Positions 45,735 through 60,535 of a stretch of DNA of 64,000 nucleotides are shown here, in pieces (position 1 is the first letter of the stretch; each line of letters begins with the position of its first letter). The stretch is from Haliangium sp963772315 (GTDB lineage: Bacteria > Myxococcota_A > Polyangia > Haliangiales > Haliangiaceae), in NCBI GenBank assembly GCA_963772315.1, contig CAVYWJ010000004.1, forward strand, positions 1,736,001 to 1,800,000. Direction: 5' to 3'. The notes beneath the pieces were generated by a model. That model saw only the letters and a program-made list of their open reading frames with translations. It made no database searches and had not been told where the DNA came from. Position numbers and translations under genes: made by a program.

Positions 45735-47994
45735 TCACGCGCTCCTGGTGCCCTCGCGCTCCGACGCCAGCGTCTCCACGGTCGCGAGCAGCGACGCGAG
45801 ATCGACCGGCTTGACGAAGTGGCGCTGGAACCCGGCCACGCGGCTGCGCGCGACGTCCTGCTCCTGCCCGTAGCCGGTCACTGCCACGAACGCGGGCGCG
45901 GCCGGCCCGAGCTTCTCGCGGATGCGCCCGGCCAGCTCGTAGCCGTCCATCACCGGCAGCCCGATGTCCAGCACTGCAACCTCGGGCGAGAACCCGTCGA
46001 GCGTGGCCAGCGCCGCCGGCCCGTCGTGCACGGTCATCACCTCGTGCCCATCGTGTACGAACAGCGCGCTCAGCAGCTCCGCGCCATCGACGTTGTCATC
46101 GACGATCAGGATCCGGCGCGCGTGCGGGCGCGGGCGCGGGCGCGGGGGCGCGGGCTCGGCCGCGGCCTCGGACGCCTGCGCCGCCCGCACCAGCCGCGGC
46201 AGCTTGACCGTGAACGTGCTGCCCCGGTTCAGCCCCTCGCTGTACGCGACCACCTCGCCGCCGTGCATCGCAACCAGGCTGCGCACCAGCGTGAGCCCGA
46301 CGCCCAGCCCGCCCTCGGGACGGTCGGCCGAGCGCGGCCCCTGCACGAACAGATCGAACACCTGCGGCAGCATCTCGGCCGACAGCCCCTGGCCGTTGTC
46401 GCTCACGGCCAGGACGATCTGCTCGCCCTCGTGCCACCCGCGCACGCGGATGTTGCCCCCGGGCGACGTGTACTTGGCCGCGTTGGTCAGCAGGTTGGCC
46501 ACCACCTGGGCCAGCCGGTCGGGATCCCCGCTCACCTCCAGACCCACCGCTGGCACATCCACGCTCAGCTGGTGCTGCCGCTGCTCGAGCAGCGGGCTGG
46601 CCATCTCCAGCGCCCGCGCCACCACCGGGGCGAAGCTCCAGCGGCTGCTTCTCCAGGTGGACCTTGCCGCGCGTGATCCGCGAGACGTCGAGCAGATCCT
46701 CGATCAGCCGCACCATGTGATGCACCTGGCGGCGGATCACAACGATCTCGCGCGTCTCGCCCTGGCCGCGCATCTCGAGCAGCTCCAGGGCCGTGACGAT
46801 CGGCGATAGCGGGTTGCGCAGCTCGTGCCCGAGCATGGCCAGGAACTCGTCCTTGACCCGGCTGGCGGTCTCGGCCTCGGCGCGCGCGGTCTCGGCGCGG
46901 TGCAGGTTGTGGTCGCGCTCCTGCTCGCGCCGGATCAGGAGCTCGGCCGAGCGCTCCAGCGACTCGCCCAGGCGCGTCACCTCCGTGATCTCCGACTGCA
47001 CCACGGCGGGCCGGCTGCCGTGGGCCAGGGCCTCGGCCGCCTCGGCCACGGACTCGATCCCGACCGACAGCCGCCGCGACAGCACGAACGCCCCCGTACC
47101 GCTCATGATCAGCAGGACCAGCCCCACGCCCGCGATCGCCATCATCGAGCTGCGCAGCGGCTCCTCCACCACCTCCAGGGGCACTACCACGGCCGCGGTC
47201 CAGCCCGAGAACGGCGCGCGGCTGAAGGCCAGGTAGCCGTGCTTGCCCTCCAGCGTGATCTCCTGGAACACGCCGTCGGTGCTGCGCCGGGTGCGGTTGT
47301 AGAAGCTCGGGAGCGAGCGCTGGCCCACGTAGCGCTCCGGGCTGCGCGTGCGGGCCGCGATCATGCCCTGGCGATCGATCACCGTGCGCGTCCATTCCTG
47401 GTCCGGGGGCAGCTGTGTGGCCACCACCGCCGCCAGCGCATGCGGCTTGACGATCGCGGACAGCACGTAGCGCAGCTCGTTGCCGCGAATGATCGGCACG
47501 CGCACCGCGAACGACAGCCCCAGCTCGGGACGCTCGTGCGTCAGATCGCCGACGGCCGCTGCGAGGGTGGCCACCACGCGCTCCAGGCTCTCCGCCTCGA
47601 CCACGCGGGGCAGGGGCGTGCCCCAGGGGCGCGACGTATCGACCAGCTGCTGTCCATCCGGCGACACCAGCGTCACCGCCAGCCAGTACGGCTGGGTGCT
47701 GCGCACCAGCTTGGCCTCGTCGTAGAAGCTGACCAGGTCCAGCCGGTCGAGCGTCTCGGACGCGGCCAGCGCGTGCAGCGCCCGGATCGTGCCCAGCATC
47801 TCGTTATCGACCGAGGCGGCCATCATGCGCGCCGCGGACTGCAGGCGCCGCTCGACCGCAGCGCGCTCGTGGTTGGCCAGCCTGAGCACCACCAGCGCCG
47901 TGAATGCCACCACGGGCAGCAGCGTCCCCACGACCAGCACGACCAGGTGCCAGCGCAGCGCCACCGGGCGCGAGAAGATGCGGCTGAGCTTCAT
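45735..47994 (-). CDS. Hybrid histidine kinase (one +1 frameshift)
   Basis: About 752 residues after removing one extra base at 46635 (coding strand C after GAG, before TTC). Order: membrane segment 1, an extracytoplasmic Cache-like sensor, membrane segment 2 with HAMP-like linker, HisKA with phospho-His in LGHELRNPLSP, HATPase with NLLTNAAKYTSPGG and GGLGVGLTL, and a C-terminal receiver with ILIVDDNVDG and Asp in AVLDIGLP. AGAGG precedes the ATG at 47994. A partner regulator is not adjacent; the receiver makes it hybrid. Confidence 0.82.
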
Positions 47995-48169
47995 CGACCT
48001 CTTGCCAGGTACCATACAGGGTGGCGTGCCTGCAGGCCAGCGGCGCTTGTCAGCCGGCCGTAGACGCCGCCATCTTGCAGGCCGGCGCCCGCGCCATCAG
48101 GCAGCTCAAGCAGGTCAGCAGGCCATGCCAGGGTGTGAGGCGTCGAGTGGAGGCACTCGCTCGAGCACC

Positions 48170-48625
48170 ATGCGTCGCTGGAGGATCCGTGAGTCACCTC
48201 ATCCCCTCGACCCCGATCGTGCATTTGCAGAGTGGGGAGGAACCTACCTCGATGGAGATGATTTCAAAGCCGGGGTGCGCGGTCGATCGTGGAACATACT
48301 CCCGTCCAGGTTCCTGGAGTTCCATTACGATTCCGTCCACTTTCTGGGGCCGGCGTCGTTCGCCGACTACCTTCCTGCGTTCCTGGTCGCGGTCGTCAGG
48401 CGCGACAAGGAGTTGGATCAACTGCCTGGATCTCTCCTCGCTGCCCTGACGCGGACCGATGAGTACCCCAAGGGAGTCATGCGATTCGATGCTCGCATCG
48501 CGCGTCTCACGCCCTAGCAGCAGCGGGCAGTGGCACGCGCGCTCGAGGTACTCGAAGCGTCGCACGAGCTCGTGCATAACAAGCGTGATGTCGCCACGAC
48601 GCTCGACAGCTACTGGCGTCCTCTC
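48170..48625 (+). pseudogene. Small conserved protein interrupted by TAG
   Basis: Residues AFAEWGGTYLDGDDFKAG and LHFYDSVHFLGPAS-like text mark a small uncharacterised family (DUF6714-like, from memory). The frame hits TAG at 48515-48517 directly after ARLTP, and the same frame then continues with QQRAVARALEVLEASHE, which reads as natural continuation. One base change (GAG to TAG) would explain it. Lower GC than flanks. Family assignment tentative. Confidence 0.45.
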
Positions 48626-48626
48626 A

Positions 48627-49739
48627 TTGATAGGAGTCAAATACAAGGATTTGATATCGAGATTGACGGTTTCGTGCCTGACCTTCTTCGTAACGCTGTT
48701 CGTGGCCGACATCGCTACGGCTCAATCATTGAGCGACTTCAAGGATGCAGCAGGAAAGGAAGGGTGCGATTCGATTCCGTACTCCAGCCTTCGCAGCAGC
48801 TGCCAATCGAAGCAGAGGGATGTCGACCGCTGGTGCAAGGGTAGCAAGGGAGTGTGGAGTCGCGAGGGGCTAGACCCGGAGGGCCTGAAGAAGCAGATGG
48901 AGAACGTGAAACGAAAGATCGATGAGCTGAAGAAGGAGAAGGCGAACCTCGCTAGTACTGGGTTCCAGAAGTTTCTCCCCACAGGGAGAGCCCGGCGGCG
49001 GCTGTCTCGGCGGGGTTCCCCCGGTCCGTCCTCGGCCTCCGGCCACCGACAATCCCGGTGACGAGGAATACGCCGAGCAAAACCGACGCACTCGGTCCGG
49101 GGCCTCCGACCTGCGGGCGCGGCCGGGTGCCCACCCCGCCGAGCGCCACCGCCTTGGCACGCCCGGTGACGATGCTCCTTGCACCTCATCCGCGTCGGGC
49201 GTGGGGGAGCTATTTGGGCCTGATGTCCTGGTACTGCTGGCCAGAAGTGATTCCCCAGCTGTGGGGGAGGGGCGCGGACGAGTGATGGTGACGTGAGGGC
49301 CGAGGCGGCGGCGGCGCAGCGGGGAGGTGCCGGCGAGCGCGCGCAGCTGCGTGGCGCTCATCCCGTGAAGGCGCGGGCTCACGGGGGGGACGCGAGGGGA
49401 GCTGGGTCGGGGCCGCGCAGCGAGCACGTCGCCGGAGGGGACGCCCGCAAGCGATAGCCGCCGCCGGGCGCTGGCGAGCAAACCCCCGTGCCGTCACGGA
49501 ACGCCGCCTTCAGGCTCCCCTCTCTGCGATCTGGGGAGCTACTTCTGGAACGTCGTACTACCGGCAAGCCGTGGCACAGATCTTCCAGGATGCGAGTCGA
49601 AGGCCAAGGGAGAGAGCAATGCTGAGATCAAGCCTCTCGCGCAGAAGCTGATCGAGAAGTATGAGGACGGCGAGGCGGGACACGGTATCGCGATCGAGCT
49701 CGCCAAGAAGGCGATATCGAGGTGCAAGGACATGCTCTA
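48627..49739 (+). pseudogene. Secreted small protein split by MITE copy 2
   Basis: 5' part: TTG start (48627 or 48651, the latter preceded by AAGGA) and a signal-like peptide (CLTFFVTLFVADIATAQ), then a Cys-containing helical part ending KKEKANLA. The MITE at 48955-49558 interrupts it. 3' part after the element continues with ESKAKGESNAEIKPLAQKL and ends KKAISRCKDML-stop at 49739. Simple removal of the element plus one TA does not restore the frame, so another shift exists near the junction or near 49608. No family recognised. Confidence 0.55.
48955..49558 (-). mobile_element. 604-bp MITE-like element, copy 2 (inverted)
   Basis: Reverse complement of the element at 8140-8742, differing by about one base substitution and one A-run length change in what I compared. 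Flanked by TA on both sides (48953-48954 and 49559-49560). Insertion has cut a coding sequence, so it is a recent mover. See copy 1 for structure. Confidence 0.85.
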
Positions 49740-49900
49740 GCTAGCTAGAGCCAATCGACAGCAAGTGGCATGTCATCGAGACCGGTCCGGACTCTCACCT
49801 CTTGCGCCATGGCTGCTGCCGTCGATGCCTCGACTCTGGGCGGCGCAGCGGCACTGGGCCGCCGGAGACACCGCCATCACACCGGCCGGGGTCTGCGCCA

Positions 49901-50479
49901 TCAGGCAGCATGGAGCTGTGTTCCGAGCCAGCGCTTGGCCCGGTTGACGTACTCGCGCGGCAGACCGTGCGCGCGCGCGGCCTCGGTGTCGGTCCCGCCG
50001 CCGAGCCGATCGTGCAGCGCCGTGCGCAGCGCGTCCGACCGGTTGCCGCCGAAGCGCACCGCCGCTGCGTCGATGAGCTCGCACACGCGCGTGGCGGTCT
50101 GCCGGCCCGACGCGATCTGCTGCGGCGTCAGCGCGTCCTCGGGCTCGAGCGCATCGACGTCGGTGTGCTCGCACTGCCTGGCCTTCCTGCGGAAGTGCCC
50201 GCGCAGGTTGCGCCACGCGATCAGCCGGAGCAGCCGGCTCTCGCCGCCGTCCTCCAGGGCGTGCACGAACACGTCCGGGCGCTCGAGCACGTGCACGAAG
50301 GAGTCGGCCACGGCGTCCTCCACCAGGCCGTGATCCGCCCGGGGAAAGCACTGCCTCAGCCACTGCCGGAGCGGCGTGCCGTACCGGCGATAGGATCGCT
50401 CCACGAGCTGTCGATACCGGGAGAGCGCCGCGGGCGTGACCAGCCCAGGGCGCATGCGCTGATTCTTGCGAGCAGTCAT
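49901..50479 (-). CDS. ECF-like RNA polymerase sigma factor
   Basis: A 192-residue protein. Region 2-like segment (LVEDAVADSFVHVLERP, LRLIAWRNLRGHFRRKAR) and a C-terminal HTH-like region (EAARAHGLPREYVNRAKRWL). Divergent from SAVED-CHAT with a 192-bp gap. Sigma factors controlled by caspase cleavage (PCc-sigma) accompany SAVED-CHAT in Haliangium, so this one or the factor at 52181 is a candidate; no cleavage site can be assigned from sequence alone. Confidence 0.68.
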   Translation of the reverse strand: MTARKNQRMRPGLVTPAALSRYRQLVERSYRRYGTPLRQWLRQCFPRADHGLVEDAVADSFVHVLERPDVFVHALEDGGESRLLRLIAWRNLRGHFRRKARQCEHTDVDALEPEDALTPQQIASGRQTATRVCELIDAAAVRFGGNRSDALRTALHDRLGGGTDTEAARAHGLPREYVNRAKRWLGTQLHAA

Positions 50480-50671
50480 GTCCGGTACGTCGCTGCTCGA
50501 TGGGTTTCGATCCCCGGGAATCGCCGCACCGTTCGCCGGCCGGGCACGACCGCGTGCGGCGAGGGCGAAATCGGCGAGCAATCGTGAATCGGGCGGGGAT
50601 CGATCGCGGTGCGGGCGCGACTACCCTTCGGCCGTGCCCTGCGACCGGGCACCACGACCAAGGAGCGAGAC

Positions 50672-52150
50672 GTGAGCAGCAGCGAAGAAGCCCAGTGTGT
50701 CCTGATCCTCGACCTGTCCAGCGACAACCCCATCAGCGAGCGCTCGATCGAGCCGCTCCTGCCGCCCGCCACGAAGCGCCGCGTGTATCACGTCACCGCG
50801 TTCGGTGCGGCAGCCGCGCCGCGCGGAAGCGCACCGAACCGGCGCGGCTGGCGCGCCTGGACCGCAGCCGTGGACCGTATGCTCAAGCAAGCGCGCGAGG
50901 ATCTCGGCGTTGACCGCGAGATCGCCCACTACTACCTGGCCGGCCGCGCGGCCTTGCCCGTCTTTGCCTATCTCGGCCTGCGCCTGGACAAGCACGCGCG
51001 TATCACGGTGGTCAATCAACGTCACGATGGTGTCTGGGACGTCGTGCCCTTCCTGCATCCGCCGGACGCCGAGCCGAGCGCGTTCGGCGGGGAGCGCTTC
51101 TTCGACCTGGTCCGCGGCCTGCGTCGCGACGATCCCAACACGGGCGACGGCAGGGTCGCGGTCTTCGTCTCCACCCAGCGCGATCTCGAGGACAAGGCGG
51201 TACGTGAGTTTGTCGCCTCCCTCGGCACCCCCCTGGCCGGCATCGTCACCCTCCGCGCACGTCCCGGGGGCGACGCTGCGCACGACGCGCTCCGGCTCCT
51301 CGGCGCCGGCGAGGGCCCGCGGGCGGCGCGCGAGCTGGTCGAGCACTTCACCGCCATCCGCGACTGCTACCCGCACCATAGCGGCCTCATCGTCTACATC
51401 GCCGGGCCGGTCACCCTCGGCGCCATGGTCGGCAGGGCCATCAACCCGCACGTCCACTCTCCTGTGTGGCTGCCGAACTTCCACGCACCCAGGTACGAGC
51501 CCGCGATCGAGGTTCCGTGGCCCCTGGTCTCCGGGGGAAAGCCCAGGATCCTGATACTCGTCGCCAATCCAGCTGATGCGCAGGGCCGCCGCCTCGACAG
51601 TGACAGCGAGCTGCGCGGCATGCTCGAGTCCCTCGGCAAGGAGATGAAGGCCAGCCGCTGCGAGCTACGTTTTTGCTTCGCCGGACGCGTGCGGGACCTC
51701 ATGGACGAGCTGCGCGACCCACCGCATCTCTTCCACTTCATCGGTCACGGGGCCCGCTTTGGCCTGGATCTCATCGGAGAGGACGGCAGCAAGCGCTTCG
51801 TGCATGGCGATGAGCTCCACAGGATGCTCACCTCCTCGAAGATCGAGGATCTGCACCTGGCGGTGTTCAATGCCTGCAGCTCGCATGAGCAAGCAAGGGA
51901 GCTCGCCTCGGTCGTCGACTGCGCCATCGGCACGAGCATCGATGTCCCGGACAGGTCCGCCATCCACTTCGCCCGGCGCTTCTACGACGACCTGGTCCAC
52001 GGCTGGTCCGTGGCCGATGCCTTCAAGCGCGCCACTGCCGAGACCAGCGCCGAGACCGGCGACGATCGAGAGATCTTCAAGATCCATCATCGCGACGGCA
52101 TCGACCCCGAGCAGCTCGTGTTCTTCTCCCCGGCCGATCGCGGCGACTGA
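50672..52150 (+). CDS. SAVED-CHAT protease effector
   Basis: A 492-residue two-domain protein. Residues about 20-290: SAVED-like fold (HYYLAGRAALPVFAYLGLRL, VVNQRHDGVWDV), which binds cyclic oligonucleotides in CBASS and type III CRISPR. Residues about 300-492: CHAT caspase-like protease with catalytic His359 in HFIGHG and Cys402 in FNACSSHE. GTG start preceded by AAGGAG. Known SAVED-CHAT enzymes are activated by cA3 and cleave a prokaryotic caspase; a caspase gene lies 4.6 kb downstream. No CD-NTase or Cas10 gene is in the window. Confidence 0.85.
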   Translation: MSSSEEAQCVLILDLSSDNPISERSIEPLLPPATKRRVYHVTAFGAAAAPRGSAPNRRGWRAWTAAVDRMLKQAREDLGVDREIAHYYLAGRAALPVFAYLGLRLDKHARITVVNQRHDGVWDVVPFLHPPDAEPSAFGGERFFDLVRGLRRDDPNTGDGRVAVFVSTQRDLEDKAVREFVASLGTPLAGIVTLRARPGGDAAHDALRLLGAGEGPRAARELVEHFTAIRDCYPHHSGLIVYIAGPVTLGAMVGRAINPHVHSPVWLPNFHAPRYEPAIEVPWPLVSGGKPRILILVANPADAQGRRLDSDSELRGMLESLGKEMKASRCELRFCFAGRVRDLMDELRDPPHLFHFIGHGARFGLDLIGEDGSKRFVHGDELHRMLTSSKIEDLHLAVFNACSSHEQARELASVVDCAIGTSIDVPDRSAIHFARRFYDDLVHGWSVADAFKRATAETSAETGDDREIFKIHHRDGIDPEQLVFFSPADRGD

Positions 52151-52180
52151 GCGCCGGCCCGGCCTCGCCCGGCCACAGGC

Positions 52181-52897
52181 TCAGCCTTCGTTTTCGTCCT
52201 TGCCGTCGGCCTCGTCGCCGACGCCGTCCTGCTCGCCGCCGTCGCCGCGCCGGCGTCCGAGGTGCTGTTTGCGCACGTCCTCGGCCCACTGGTCGAGCTC
52301 GCCCGTGCGGGCGAGCTCGAGCTCTTCATCGCTCTCCGCGCGCTTCTCCATGGCCGCGCGGAGCCGTTCCTTGGCCCGGCGCAGCCGGCTCTTCACCGCC
52401 GGCTCCTCGATCTCGAGGATCTCGACCAGCTCCAGCACCGTGCACTGAGACCAGTAGCGGAGCTCGAGCAGCTCCTGATCGGCGAGCGGGAGCGCGCGCA
52501 GCCCCTCGATCAGCAGGGCCTCGCGGCGATTGCGGCTCTGGATGGTCGAGAGGCCGGGGATCAGATCGGCCACCGAGAGATCGTCGATGTCCACGATGTC
52601 CCGCTTTCGCGCCCTGGCCCGGAAATAGTCACGCAGCTTGTGCCTGGCCACCTGGAACAAAAAGGTGCGGAACGTCGATGTCTTGCGAAAACGCGGCATC
52701 GCCTTGATCAAGCCTTCGAACACCTGCTGGATCAGATCGTCCTCGTCGGCCCGCGACGCGACCTTGTTGCGGAAGTAGCGCCGCAACCCCGGAATGTGAC
52801 GCCTGAGCAGTTTATCGCCGGCTCGCTTGTCCCCGCGCTCCACCCACGCCTCCAGCAGCGCCTCGTCGGATTCTTCATCATCGGAATCTTTGCTCAT
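52181..52897 (-). CDS. Sigma-70 family sigma factor
   Basis: A 238-residue sigma factor: region 2 (DEDDLIQQVFEGLIKAMPRF, FRTFLFQVARHKLRDYFRA) and region 4 (LPLADQELLELRYWSQCTVLELVEILEIEEPAVKSRLRRAKERL), with an acidic C-terminal tail of about 30 residues. The N-terminus (MSKDSDD) resembles that of the downstream kinase-TPR gene. Sigma-plus-kinase pairs are common in myxobacteria, so kinase-controlled sigma activity is plausible. Confidence 0.85.
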   Translation of the reverse strand: MSKDSDDEESDEALLEAWVERGDKRAGDKLLRRHIPGLRRYFRNKVASRADEDDLIQQVFEGLIKAMPRFRKTSTFRTFLFQVARHKLRDYFRARARKRDIVDIDDLSVADLIPGLSTIQSRNRREALLIEGLRALPLADQELLELRYWSQCTVLELVEILEIEEPAVKSRLRRAKERLRAAMEKRAESDEELELARTGELDQWAEDVRKQHLGRRRGDGGEQDGVGDEADGKDENEG

Positions 52898-52989
52898 GCG
52901 GCCACACTATCACGGTGCGCCGCGTGCGGACGCTCGTGCAGCCCACGAGATGCCCGGCGTTCGTACGGTGTGTCCAGCCTCGGGATGGA

Positions 52990-53427
52990 TCAGTCGCCGG
53001 GCCTGCTGTCCTCGGGCGACGGCAGGCGGACCTTCACCGCGGCCGGCGTGTAGAGCGACTGTTGCGCGAAGGCCGTGAGCTCGCGCGCCGTGAACTCGCC
53101 GGACGGGGCGTAGGTCGTTGACACCACCAGCACGTCGATGGCGATCTCCGGGCCGGACGCGGGGCGGACCACGGACAGGTGTGTCCCCTCGGACGTGCGT
53201 TCCCAGGGCGTGAGCGAGGCGTTGCTCCCCCGGGTGAACACGTTGACCCGGTGGCGTACGCCGTCGTGTTCGAAGTCGTTGATCACGACCATGGTTTCGG
53301 CGAGGGTGAAGAGCTTGATCTTCAGCCCATCGCTGCCGACGGTCTCGCCGCGATGGCTCAGCACCAGGGCGCCGTTGACGACTCGACAGTCGAGGAGCAC
53401 GGGATTTACATCGGTGAATGGGAGCAT
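52990..53427 (-). CDS. Uncharacterised protein of the SAVED-CHAT region
   Basis: A 145-residue strand-rich soluble protein, no signal peptide. AGAGGAAA lies upstream of its ATG. Ordered between the sigma factor and the kinase-TPR gene on the same strand, so probably co-transcribed. It could be a sigma inhibitor analogous to PCi, but that is only a position-based suggestion. Confidence 0.6.
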   Translation of the reverse strand: MLPFTDVNPVLLDCRVVNGALVLSHRGETVGSDGLKIKLFTLAETMVVINDFEHDGVRHRVNVFTRGSNASLTPWERTSEGTHLSVVRPASGPEIAIDVLVVSTTYAPSGEFTARELTAFAQQSLYTPAAVKVRLPSPEDSRPGD

Positions 53428-53561
53428 GCTTGATTTCCTCTGCGTGGTTCAGTGTCGGATTCAGCGCGCAGGTGTCTCGTCCGGTCCGTGTCGATACGGA
53501 CGACCTGCGCGCGGGGACGCGAGCGTCTGGCGCGGCTGTTACTGCGAGCGCCTGCGCCGGC

Positions 53562-56411
<2,850 letters not shown>

Positions 56412-56727
56412 GGGTCGAGACTGTCTAGTCTCGGCCATGGCGTCGGCTGGTGACAAGCCTGGCCCGGCGCCGTCTGCGCGCGAGCCGTGCTGGTTCGGCT
56501 TCATGCACGGCGGTAGTCGCCGCCTGGCTGGAAAGGATCCTCGCGATCGACGTTTTTGTCGAAACTCGATACGTCGGACCGCCAGCGTGTCGCCGCCGGT
56601 CCCGAAACGATCCGCGGGCAGGAGCGTTTTTCCGGCCGGCATATCGATTTTCCATGTCCGGGCGGCACGGCCATGAACAATCGATATGAACCTTCCCGGG
56701 AGCCGAGCGCTGTGCCAATGAGGAGAC
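56412..56727 (+). promoter_or_regulatory. 316-bp divergent region of kinase and caspase
   Basis: Holds both promoters. A 5-bp inverted repeat TCGAC-6-GTCGA is at 56547-56562. A GAGGAG is at Shine-Dalgarno distance for the caspase. No other feature seen. Confidence 0.45.
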
Positions 56728-58740
<2,013 letters not shown>

Positions 58741-58830
58741 CCGGAGGGTGACCCCGGACGGCGGGATCGACCTGCGCGGGGCAGAACGGACGCCGATCCA
58801 TGGGTAGATAGGCACCTGGCGTCGGCAGAG

Positions 58831-59088
58831 GTGTATCCACCCGCGGGTAGACAGGGCTCTGCAGGCCGCAGAGGTGTCTCCACCCGCGGGTAGACAGGGC
58901 TCTGCAGGCCGCAGAGGTGTCTCCACCCGCGGGTAGACAGGGCTCTGCAGGCCGCAGAAGTGTATCCACCCGCGGGTAGACAGGGCTCTGCAGGTTACAG
59001 AGGTGTATCCACCCGCGGGTAGACAGGGCTCTGCAGGCCGCAGAGGTGTATCCACCCGCGGGTAGAGCAAGTTCTGCAGGCTGCAGGT
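58831..59088 (+). repeat. Six tandem 43-bp units
   Basis: Unit begins GTGTATCCACCCGCGGGTAG and contains two palindromes: ACCCGCGGGT and CTCTGC-5-GCAGAG. Units start at 58831, 58874, 58917, 58960, 59003 and 59046. Units 1-5 differ at a few positions, unit 6 is degenerate, and a weak half unit precedes. There are no spacers between units, so this is not a CRISPR array. Repeats of this kind could bind a regulator such as the neighbouring sigma factors. Confidence 0.85.
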
Positions 59089-59359
59089 CGGAGCGAGGTA
59101 GGCACGAGTCGTACTGATGGGGGGTTGACGGGGCCGCAGAGTGTGACGTGCGACATACGTGTTGCGAATTATTCTTAGGTTGTCTCTCAGAGAATTTCTG
59201 AGTTTGCAGCCTGCGGAAAAGAATTTTGGGGGTCGAGCTCAAAAAAAGTGCGCGGGGACGTGCGCGCGCGGGCGATCGAGATTATCAACTTTGTGTCGCG
59301 TCACGGAGCTGGCGGCCCGATCCATGGTGGGAGGGGCCGGCTCCTCGCAGGAGGTCATC

Positions 59360-60097
59360 GTGGCTGATAGATATATCGATTGTAGAGAAGTGAGCGAGTA
59401 CGGACGTTATACCTGGCTCAGGCTGGCGCAGCTGGTCGGCGCCTCGCCCCTGGCGGACGTGGCGGAGCTCAGGCAGCGTATCCTGGCCGAGGTCGAGGCG
59501 GTGGAGGGCGAGCAAGGCAGCACGCGGACACAGAAGAGCGGCTTCCGCACCGGGCAGGAGGATGTGGGCGAGGCCGCGCCCGATCTCGCCGATCTGCTCC
59601 GGCGCTTCTTTCATCACCTCAAGACCTTGCCCGGGAACGTGGCGGTGGATACCCGGGCGTTCTTCCCGACCGGCAAGCTGGGCAAGCTCCACCTGCTCAA
59701 GCCCGCCGACGTGCTCGCGCGCGCCGACGAGGTGCTGCACGGCTTCACCGTGCCCGCCAACGCGACGCTGGCGGGCGCCGCCGACTGGCAGCGCGATGTC
59801 CAGACCAAGCGCACCACGCTGTCCGACGCCCTGTCCGGCAAGCACCAGGCCCGGGGCAGCGCGTCGAGCTCGGTGGGCTCGCTGGCCGCGGCGCGCGAGC
59901 GCTTCCTGCACGTGTACAACGTGCTGGCCAAGCGCCTGGTCCATGTGGTGCTGGCGGATCTCGGCCGCATGGGCGAGTACCGCAGCTTCTTCCTCGACCT
60001 GCAGGTCAATGAGGACGGCCGTCCGGCGCCCCAGACTCCGGGCACCCCGGGCAGCCAGCCCGGTGATGACGCCGGGGCGGTGCCCGCAGCTCGATGA
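59360..60097 (+). CDS. Uncharacterised helical protein
   Basis: A 245-residue helix-rich protein. Start GTG at 59360 chosen because AGGAGG is at 59349-59354. Upstream 59089-59359 is AT-rich in parts and has the inverted repeat CTCAGA-5-TCTGAG at 59186-59202, a possible operator. Ala/Leu-rich, no membrane segment; C-terminal 30 residues are Pro/Gly-rich. Function unknown. Confidence 0.62.
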   Translation: MADRYIDCREVSEYGRYTWLRLAQLVGASPLADVAELRQRILAEVEAVEGEQGSTRTQKSGFRTGQEDVGEAAPDLADLLRRFFHHLKTLPGNVAVDTRAFFPTGKLGKLHLLKPADVLARADEVLHGFTVPANATLAGAADWQRDVQTKRTTLSDALSGKHQARGSASSSVGSLAAARERFLHVYNVLAKRLVHVVLADLGRMGEYRSFFLDLQVNEDGRPAPQTPGTPGSQPGDDAGAVPAAR

Positions 60098-60535
60098 TCC
60101 CGGCCGGCGCGCCAGTTACCGCACAGGCGTGGGCTCGATGCCACGCTGCGCAGGTGCTGGAGCGCCGGCGCCACGTACGTGCTGTCCTCGCCGCTGCAGC
60201 CGGTCTCGGCGCCGGCGTTGACCACCTCGCAGGTGCCGTTCGAGGCATCGCCGACCTCGCCGCGCGCCAGGATGCCGGCCAGGTTGCAGCTGGGGAGGTC
60301 GTAGACGCCCGCGCCGGAGTGCCTGGCGGGCCCGCCTCGCCTGGTGGACTCGCCTCGCCGCCGGCCCGGGGAGCGTCTCGATGCTGCGCGTGGCGTGACC
60401 CGGCGCAGCTTCTTGATCAGCCTGATTAGCCTGGCTCAGCCTACTCAGCCTACTCAGCCTACTCAGCCTACCCAAATCGATGTCGCGGTTTGCATGTACC
60501 TTGCGCAACTGTTCGAGCCCACGAGGAGAGCACCG
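60098..60535. other. Gene-poor region with coding remnant and 9-bp repeats
   Basis: Minus-strand translation of about 60100-60330 gives LPSCNLAGILARGEVGDA and CSGEDSTYVAPALQHL-like text with Cys pairs, resembling the tail of a secreted protein but without a start; possibly a remnant. At 60435-60470 the 9-mer CTCAGCCTA repeats four times. The plus-strand gene begins at 60536. Confidence 0.35.

Noticed and set aside
58831..59088. CRISPR array
   Set aside because: The repeats are directly adjacent with no unique spacers; unit length 43 bp is continuous, so this is a tandem repeat.
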